64,000 nt of DNA. It comes from an uncultured Lachnospiraceae bacterium (lineage in GTDB: Bacteria > Bacillota > Clostridia > Lachnospirales > Lachnospiraceae). The notes under the pieces are model-generated. The model was not told the origin of the DNA and did no database searches. It worked only from the letters and a program-made list of their open reading frames with translations. Location of the stretch: the NCBI GenBank assembly GCA_947591155.1, contig CANQDA010000001.1:224494-288493 (forward strand). The letters are read 5' to 3'. Below, piece after piece: positions 56,738 to 64,000 of this stretch; within the stretch, counting starts at the first letter, position 1, and each line of letters starts with the position of its first letter. The position numbers and the translations under genes are program-made.

Positions 56738-57640
56738 TTAGATGAGCGCGGTGCTGAAATACCGCTCCGCCCTGTCTGGCAGGACTGTGGCAATCACCTT
56801 ATCACGGCCATACTTTTCAGCCATGAGTTTCGCCGCCCAGACGTTTGCCCCGGAGGAGGTTCCCACCAGAAGTCCCTGAACTTTGGCTAGTTCCCTTGCT
56901 GTGTTGATCGCGTCGTCGTCGCTGACCTCTACGATATCTGTGATGATGGAGGTGTCCAGGATGTCCGGGATAAATCCGTCCCCGATTCCCTGAATCTGGT
57001 GAAGACCAGGTTCATCCCCCAAAAGCGCGCTGACATTCTTCGGCTCCACTGCCACGATCTTGCAGTCAGGGTTTTTCTCCAACAGATATTTTGCGATGCC
57101 CTGAAGCGTCCCGCCGCTCCCGATCCCTGAGACGAAAATATCGATTTTCTTTCCGAGCTGCTCTGCGATCTCCCGCGCGGTGGTATGATAATGCGTCTCC
57201 GGGTTTGCGGGGTTCTGGAACTGTTGAGGCACAAAGTAATCCCCGGAGGATGCGGCGAGCTCCGTCGCCTTCTGCACACTCCCGTCAATGCTGAGCTTTG
57301 GGTCGGTAAGCACCAGCTCGGCTCCCAGTGCCCGGATAATCTTTTTTCTCTCGTCACTCATATTTTCCGGCATGACAATGATGACCTTATATCCCTTGCG
57401 GACGCCGCACAGAGCCAAACCGATACCGGTGTTTCCGGATGTCGGTTCAATGATCGTCATACCGGGCTTAAGCTTACCGCTCTTTTCCGCCTCTTCGATC
57501 ATATGCAGAGCGATTCGGTCCTTGATGCTCCCGCCGGGATTCAGAAACTCCGCTTTCGCAAAGATGTTCAGTCCTGTAGTCTGCTCAAGGCTGAGCAGCG
57601 GCGTATTGCCGATCAGATCCAGAATATTTGTATAATACAT
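56738..57640 (-). CDS. cysK: cysteine synthase A
   Basis: ILDLIGNTPLLSLE, PGGSIKDRIALHMI, EPTSGNTGIGLA. Confidence 0.95.
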   Translation of the reverse strand: MYYTNILDLIGNTPLLSLEQTTGLNIFAKAEFLNPGGSIKDRIALHMIEEAEKSGKLKPGMTIIEPTSGNTGIGLALCGVRKGYKVIIVMPENMSDERKKIIRALGAELVLTDPKLSIDGSVQKATELAASSGDYFVPQQFQNPANPETHYHTTAREIAEQLGKKIDIFVSGIGSGGTLQGIAKYLLEKNPDCKIVAVEPKNVSALLGDEPGLHQIQGIGDGFIPDILDTSIITDIVEVSDDDAINTARELAKVQGLLVGTSSGANVWAAKLMAEKYGRDKVIATVLPDRAERYFSTALI

Positions 57641-57923
57641 GATTTCAGCACCTTTCCTTTTCCGTGATGCAAACCTGTTCCGTAACGTTCCGTTCTTCAA
57701 ACATAATTTGCGTATTTTTAAGTATAGTACGACATAGTGGTTTTGGCAAGACTTGTTGTGCTATGACATGGAATGTCCAAGAAGTTGAAATACCGCACGC
57801 AGTCACGCAGGAAATAGTATCCGAAGCATGCCGTTACGCTCTCTGAACATTCCGACTTCTTCTGAATATACTGGAATGAGACAATAAAAAGTCTCGGACT
57901 ACAGTTATAAGGAGGTATGCGTT

Positions 57924-58973
57924 ATGAATAATGCTTACTATAACACCTGTCCGCAATGCGGAAGACCTTCGAACTGCTGTACCTGCTGTAACGGCACGAC
58001 CGGGCCGACTGGACCGACCGGACCGATGGGCTTTCCGGGCGCGCCTGGTGTCCCAGGCATGACCGGACCAACGGGCGCTACCGGCGCTACAGGGCCTGCG
58101 GGACCGACCGGGGCAACTGGCGCAACCGGACCTGCAGGGGCATCTACAGGTGTGACCGGGGCAACCGGACCTATCGGAGCAACTGGCGCTACCGGAATGA
58201 CCGGACCAACGGGTGCGATCGGGCCTGTGGGACCCACTGGTGCTACAGGTGCCACAGGAATCGCCGGGGTAACGGGACCGACCGGACCTACGGGACCCAC
58301 CGGACCTACAGGGCCAATCGGGCCGACTGGTGCTAACGGAATCACAGGACCGACGGGGCCTGCCGGAGTCACCGGCGCAACCGGCGCTACAGGGCCAATT
58401 GGGCCGACCGGCGCTACGGGGCCGATCGGGCCCACAGGCGCTGATGGCATTACCGGACCCACCGGACCTGTCGGCGCAACGGGTGCCACGGGGCCAACGG
58501 GTGCAACAGGCCCTACCGGTTCAGCCGGACCTGCCGGTGCTGACGGTGCAGTCGGTGCCACGGGACCGACGGGTGCAACAGGCCCTACCGGACCGACCGG
58601 ACCCACCGGTGATACCGGACCGATTGGGGCGACCGGACCGACTGGCGCTGACGGTGCAGTCGGGCCAACGGGCGCTATCGGACCAACGGGTGCTACCGGA
58701 CCCACCGGACCGACCGGCGGTACCGGTCCTGTCGGTGCAACAGGAGCGACAGGAGAAGCAGGGCCTGCAGGCGCCACAGGTGCTACGGGCGCTACGGGGG
58801 CAACGGGGGCGACAGGCGCTACAGGGCCCACCGGACCGACCGGAGCTGACGCGACAGTCACACCGGCCGCTGCGGTCGCGGATACTGACCCGACTACGGC
58901 GACCACCGCTGACATCGCCACGCAGCTCAACGCGCTGCTGACCAGCCTGCGCGCCGCGGGACTGCTCTCGTAA
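57924..58973 (+). CDS. collagen-like GXT-repeat protein (BclA-type, probably spore surface)
   Basis: Cys-rich N-term, about 270 aa of [12 protein letters not shown] triplets, C-term [21 protein letters not shown]. Confidence 0.92.
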   Translation: MNNAYYNTCPQCGRPSNCCTCCNGTTGPTGPTGPMGFPGAPGVPGMTGPTGATGATGPAGPTGATGATGPAGASTGVTGATGPIGATGATGMTGPTGAIGPVGPTGATGATGIAGVTGPTGPTGPTGPTGPIGPTGANGITGPTGPAGVTGATGATGPIGPTGATGPIGPTGADGITGPTGPVGATGATGPTGATGPTGSAGPAGADGAVGATGPTGATGPTGPTGPTGDTGPIGATGPTGADGAVGPTGAIGPTGATGPTGPTGGTGPVGATGATGEAGPAGATGATGATGATGATGATGPTGPTGADATVTPAAAVADTDPTTATTADIATQLNALLTSLRAAGLLS

Positions 58974-59001
58974 GCAGTTTTCAGATTTGCACTTATGGAA
59001 G

Positions 59002-59034
59002 AGGGACCCGGCGATTACGCCGGATCCCCCTTTT
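59002..59034 (+). terminator. terminator of the collagen-like gene
   Basis: GGGACCCGGCG/CGCCGGATCCC stem followed by CCTTTT. Confidence 0.7.
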
Positions 59035-59111
59035 CAAAAGTCGATATTCTCTTTTCAAAACTCATATTACTGTCATAGTCAAACTGTTGTTTTCCGATTT
59101 CAGCTTCCCGC

Positions 59112-59726
59112 TCAGAATTCTTTTCCCTTATAGATCCAAATGCTCATGACCGCGGACAGCGCGAGCAGGCAGAGCCCCACGGCTGGCCCTGCGTACAGCA
59201 GACGCATCATCTGCCCGAAATCAAATTTCGGCTGCCAGACTCCCGACTGTACAAACATGTATCCGATCAGTATCGGAGCCAGCATCACCACAGCCACACT
59301 GGTCCGCGCTTTCTCCACTCCGAATTTGAACGTGATCGGAAGCTGAATCGCAAGCAGAAACAGACTGATCGTCTGGAAAATACACTGTCCCGCCATCATC
59401 TCCGGCAGAGGCGTCCCCGCCACCGCGAAAAAGATTGCCGCAGTCACAAATCCCAGAACGTCCATAAGCAGGCCGAGCACGTACTTCGACAACACGATCC
59501 TGCTCCGGGCGACCGGCATCGTCAGCGCGTATTTGTCCCAGCCTGCCTTCTCGTCGTATCCGCACGCGGTCAACAGGATGATTGACATATAGATCGAAAA
59601 CATCCCGCCGAAAAAGTATGGATTCTTCTGTACCATGCTCAGTCCGCCCCAGAATACCAGAATCAGCAGGTAGGATTTCCACTGTTGTTTCAAATTGATC
59701 AGGTCTTTATATACCAGTCCGCTCAT
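59112..59726 (-). CDS. ABC-2 type transporter permease
   Basis: DLINLKQQWKSYLLIL..., six TM-like segments; overlaps the ATPase gene. Confidence 0.85.
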   Translation of the reverse strand: MSGLVYKDLINLKQQWKSYLLILVFWGGLSMVQKNPYFFGGMFSIYMSIILLTACGYDEKAGWDKYALTMPVARSRIVLSKYVLGLLMDVLGFVTAAIFFAVAGTPLPEMMAGQCIFQTISLFLLAIQLPITFKFGVEKARTSVAVVMLAPILIGYMFVQSGVWQPKFDFGQMMRLLYAGPAVGLCLLALSAVMSIWIYKGKEF

Positions 59727-60571
59727 CTCGTCTCCTCCTTCACATGATACAGCATGACGTCCTCAATGCTCGCCGGATCGCAAACCAGCCCGGCGGGAAT
59801 TCTGTCGCGCAGCGCCAGTGCCTCCACGCCAAAGCTGTTCTCCCTCACGCCGATGATCGCAGAGCGGTCGAGCGTTTCCAGCTCCTGCTTTTTGCACTTC
59901 ACCACCGCGTACTTTTCCAACAGTTCGCTCTTCTCCTCGCAGAACACAAGCTTCCCTTTGTGCAGGAACGCCACATAATCGCAGATCTTCTCGAGATCGC
60001 TCAGGATGTGCGACGATACAAAGATCCCGTGATTTTCGTCCTGAATGAAATCCAGAAAAATATCGAGGATCTCGTCCCGCACGATCGGATCGAGCCCGCT
60101 CGTCGCCTCGTCGAGCAGCAAAAGCCGGCTGTCGTGCGAGAGCGCTACCGCGAGCATCAGCTTCATCTTCATGCCGCGCGAGTAATCCTTGATCTTCTTG
60201 TCGTGCGGAAGATCGAATCTCCCGAGATATTGCATGAAGCGCGCATTGTCCCAGGTACGGTAGCATTTTGTCATCATCTTTTCAATGTTGTCCGCTGTCA
60301 TCGCTTCCGGAAAATTGCACTCGTCCATGACGACCCCGATCTGTTCCTTCAGCTGCGCGGGACTTCCCTCCGTGCTCTCCCCGAAGATGGAGATCTCTCC
60401 CTCGTCCTTTTTCAGCAGATTCAGGATCAGCTTGATCGTCGTACTCTTGCCAGCCCCGTTCTCCCCGATGAAGCCCATCACGCAGCCGGACGGCAGCGCG
60501 AGGCTTAAGTCCTCCAGCGCAAACCCCGGATAGCGCTTCGCCACATGGCTCAGTTCCAATATATTGCCCAT
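59723..60571 (-). CDS. ABC transporter ATP-binding protein
   Basis: FIGENGAGKSTTIKLILNLL, LLLLDEATSGLDP. Confidence 0.95.
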   Translation of the reverse strand: MGNILELSHVAKRYPGFALEDLSLALPSGCVMGFIGENGAGKSTTIKLILNLLKKDEGEISIFGESTEGSPAQLKEQIGVVMDECNFPEAMTADNIEKMMTKCYRTWDNARFMQYLGRFDLPHDKKIKDYSRGMKMKLMLAVALSHDSRLLLLDEATSGLDPIVRDEILDIFLDFIQDENHGIFVSSHILSDLEKICDYVAFLHKGKLVFCEEKSELLEKYAVVKCKKQELETLDRSAIIGVRENSFGVEALALRDRIPAGLVCDPASIEDVMLYHVKEETR

Positions 60572-60698
60572 ACTCCGTATACCTCCTGCCATTGCTTTCC
60601 AACTTATTTTCGATTATATCCCGCTCATGCCGATACCACTCATTTTTCATGTGATATTTCCGCTGTAGCTCCGGCATATCTCCCGGATATGCACATTC

Positions 60699-61073
60699 TC
60701 ACTTCTCATTGTAGATCAGCTCCAGCATATCCTGAAGCTCTGCAAGACTCAGAGCGCAGCCTGCGGAGAGCTCGACGATCTCCTGCATCCGCTCCTCGAT
60801 CCTGCGCAGCTGCTCCTCCCGCACGAACTCCAGATTCTTCGCCGCCACATAGCTGCCCTTGCCGGGCACGGATACGAGGAAACCGTCCCGCTCAAGCTCT
60901 TCGTAAGCGCGTTTCGTCGTGATCACGCTGATGCGCAGCTCCTTCGCCAGAAATCGGGTTGACGGAAGGGCGTCCCCCTCCTTCAACTCCCCTGAGATGA
61001 TCTTCGACTTGATCTGCGCGCTGATTTGGTCGTAAATCGGCTGACCGCTGGAATTGCTGATGATAATATCCAA
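60699..61073 (-). CDS. GntR-family (YtrA subfamily) regulator
   Basis: PIYDQISAQIKSKIISGELKEGDALPSTRFLAKELRISVITTKRAYEELERDGFL. Confidence 0.93.
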   Translation of the reverse strand: MDIIISNSSGQPIYDQISAQIKSKIISGELKEGDALPSTRFLAKELRISVITTKRAYEELERDGFLVSVPGKGSYVAAKNLEFVREEQLRRIEERMQEIVELSAGCALSLAELQDMLELIYNEK

Positions 61074-61251
61074 AACCCGGCCACCTCCCTTTCCCTATGT
61101 ACATAGTCTTATATGATCATACTGTATATATTCATTATATACAGTATTAACAGATTGTCAACCCTGTTTTTCCAGAAAATCAAATTCCTTTTTTCCGAGG
61201 GATTGAAGACCGAAAAAATCTATAGTATAGTACAGTTAGTTAGATACCTGA

Positions 61252-62808
<1,557 letters not shown>

Positions 62809-62960
62809 AGGCCGAGGCATAAATGCTTTGCTCATCGGAAACAGTGTTCTGAAAATGCAAAAGGAGGGTGATCTGCGGATCATCCTCCAAATTACATGTC
62901 CAGTCATATTTTTCTGTGAGATCATCCTAAAATGAATGGATACTCTTCCCCTTCCGGATA

Positions 62961-63569
62961 CTACGCGCACATCGCGTCAACCTCTTCCTGCCGTCTCAGG
63001 TCGATCTGTCCGACAAGAACCGCCATCGCCGTGGCGACCAGCTCCAGAATCTGCCTGCAGTCCGTCTCCGGCGTATGGATCGGGAAGCGCATATATTTCC
63101 GATGCATCCTCATGATGTAGCCGAACAGCTCCTCAAGGCTGCCTATCTCGTCCGCAGTATCTTTCGCCCGCGCGAAGATCTCCCGCCCCTCCGGCATCCA
63201 CACCAGCACCCGCATGCGGTATTTCAGCTCGCTCTCATACATGCAGTGATCCTTCAGGCTCCCTGTGAACGAAGCATTGTGCGGGTAGGTAAAATAATCG
63301 GCCAGATAGTGCATCGCCACGCCCATCCTGCGCCAGAGGACGCGTTCATTCTCCTCTCCCGCTTCCGCCGCCTCATAAAGCGTCTGACGGCACAAATCCC
63401 GGAAAAGTTCAAACGTCGTATCATACTCATGCGGCACCTTGAACATTTTCGGATTCAGATCCGGCAAGATCGAGCCGAGACAGAAGGCCTTCCTGTGCCG
63501 GGAAAGCTCTTCCGACCCCAACCCTCTGACCAGATAGCGTGCAAGTGCGACATGCGATTTTTTGCGCAT
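62961..63569 (-). CDS. zinc-dependent phospholipase C-like protein
   Basis: MRKKSHVALARYLV, GSILPDLNPKMF, MGVAMHYLADYFTYPHN. Confidence 0.8.
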   Translation of the reverse strand: MRKKSHVALARYLVRGLGSEELSRHRKAFCLGSILPDLNPKMFKVPHEYDTTFELFRDLCRQTLYEAAEAGEENERVLWRRMGVAMHYLADYFTYPHNASFTGSLKDHCMYESELKYRMRVLVWMPEGREIFARAKDTADEIGSLEELFGYIMRMHRKYMRFPIHTPETDCRQILELVATAMAVLVGQIDLRRQEEVDAMCA

Positions 63570-63808
63570 GGCAATCCTCCTGTTCTCCCACTCTTCCGTA
63601 TCTATTCATGCTCTGACTCTCATCAGTCCACAAAATATCGGCCTACCGTTCATATCTACTTCATTATATTACGATAAAATCACCTTCAGTGCAAGCGTTC
63701 CAAACCACATTTCTTCAAAAAAAGCTGGTAAGAAAGGCTGCTCCTTCCTGCCGGGGAAGAAACAGCCTTCCAGATTTTTCCATACAGCTTGTATCTGTTT
63801 TGCGTAAC

Positions 63809-64000
63809 TTACGCAAGCCCGCGCGTCGTGATCTCCGCGATGTTGACGAGCGTCAGGCCGTGGATATTGTTGTTCTCCAGACTCGTGATCAGCGCCTCCG
63901 CTGTGTCGAGCGAAGTCAGGACATTGACGCCGGTCTCGATCGCGTTGCGGCGGATCAGGAAACCGTCCTTCGAGTGCCCGACGCCCTGCGACGGCGTGTC
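63809..64000 (-). CDS. carB: carbamoyl-phosphate synthase large subunit, C-terminal end (truncated by window edge)
   Basis: Minus-strand DTPSQGVGHSKDGFLIRRNAIETGVNVLTSLDTAEALITSLENNNIHGLTLVNIAEITTRGLA-stop. Confidence 0.75.
   Translation of the reverse strand, partial: DTPSQGVGHSKDGFLIRRNAIETGVNVLTSLDTAEALITSLENNNIHGLTLVNIAEITTRGLA

Noticed and set aside
57990-58850. CRISPR-like or minisatellite array
   Set aside because: Repetition is the in-frame collagen triplet coding sequence; no constant repeat/spacer pattern
57938-58930. 330-aa ORF antisense to the collagen-like gene
   Set aside because: Low-complexity reverse translation of GXX repeats
59744-60508. 254-aa ORF antisense to the ABC ATPase
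   Set aside because: Shadow ORF with no motifs

Overview
Gram-positive (Lachnospiraceae/Clostridiales-like) chromosomal window with two parts. (1) About 0.7-42.06 kb is an accretion array of three integrative mobilizable elements (IMEs) stacked head-to-tail at the 3' end of guaA (42045-43589, minus strand). Degenerate copies of the guaA stop region (coding I/V-E-L-E-stop or similar on the minus strand) lie at 707-721, 17722-17736, 28090-28104 and 42045-42059. Each element has its own tyrosine integrase, excisionase, XRE regulator, RHH/MobC-like protein, RecA-like ATPase and relaxase at its guaA-proximal end, and its own cargo at the distal end. Each also carries a private pair of 11-bp-spaced direct repeats at both termini (TGTTATC, TGTTGTC, TAGAGCCA) at near-constant distances from the att cores. 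Cargo: IME1 has an unusual type I R-M island (half-HsdS, HsdM, RhuM, HsdS, 52-aa ORF, HsdR, YgjP-like peptidase). IME2 has a solitary Ser/Thr kinase, duplicated left-end sequences, and a cold-shock-domain/P-loop NTPase fusion. IME3 has a tightly coupled six-gene operon (HAD, nucleoside deoxyribosyltransferase-like, dNK, PF10137-type TIR effector, ParB-like, dNMP-kinase-like) that is the best candidate for an undescribed defence or nucleotide-signalling system. Two apparently identical IS256-family copies, each with an 8-bp target duplication, disrupt regulators of IME1 and IME3. (2) About 42-64 kb is ordinary chromosome: guaA, thioredoxin, larC, deoxyinosine glycosylase, acyltransferase, BceAB-RS-like module, glycosyltransferase, cysK, collagen-like spore-type protein, YtrA-type ABC locus, GH51 arabinofuranosidase, Zn-dependent phospholipase-like protein, carB 3' end. 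Product names come from motif recognition by eye; no database searches were run.
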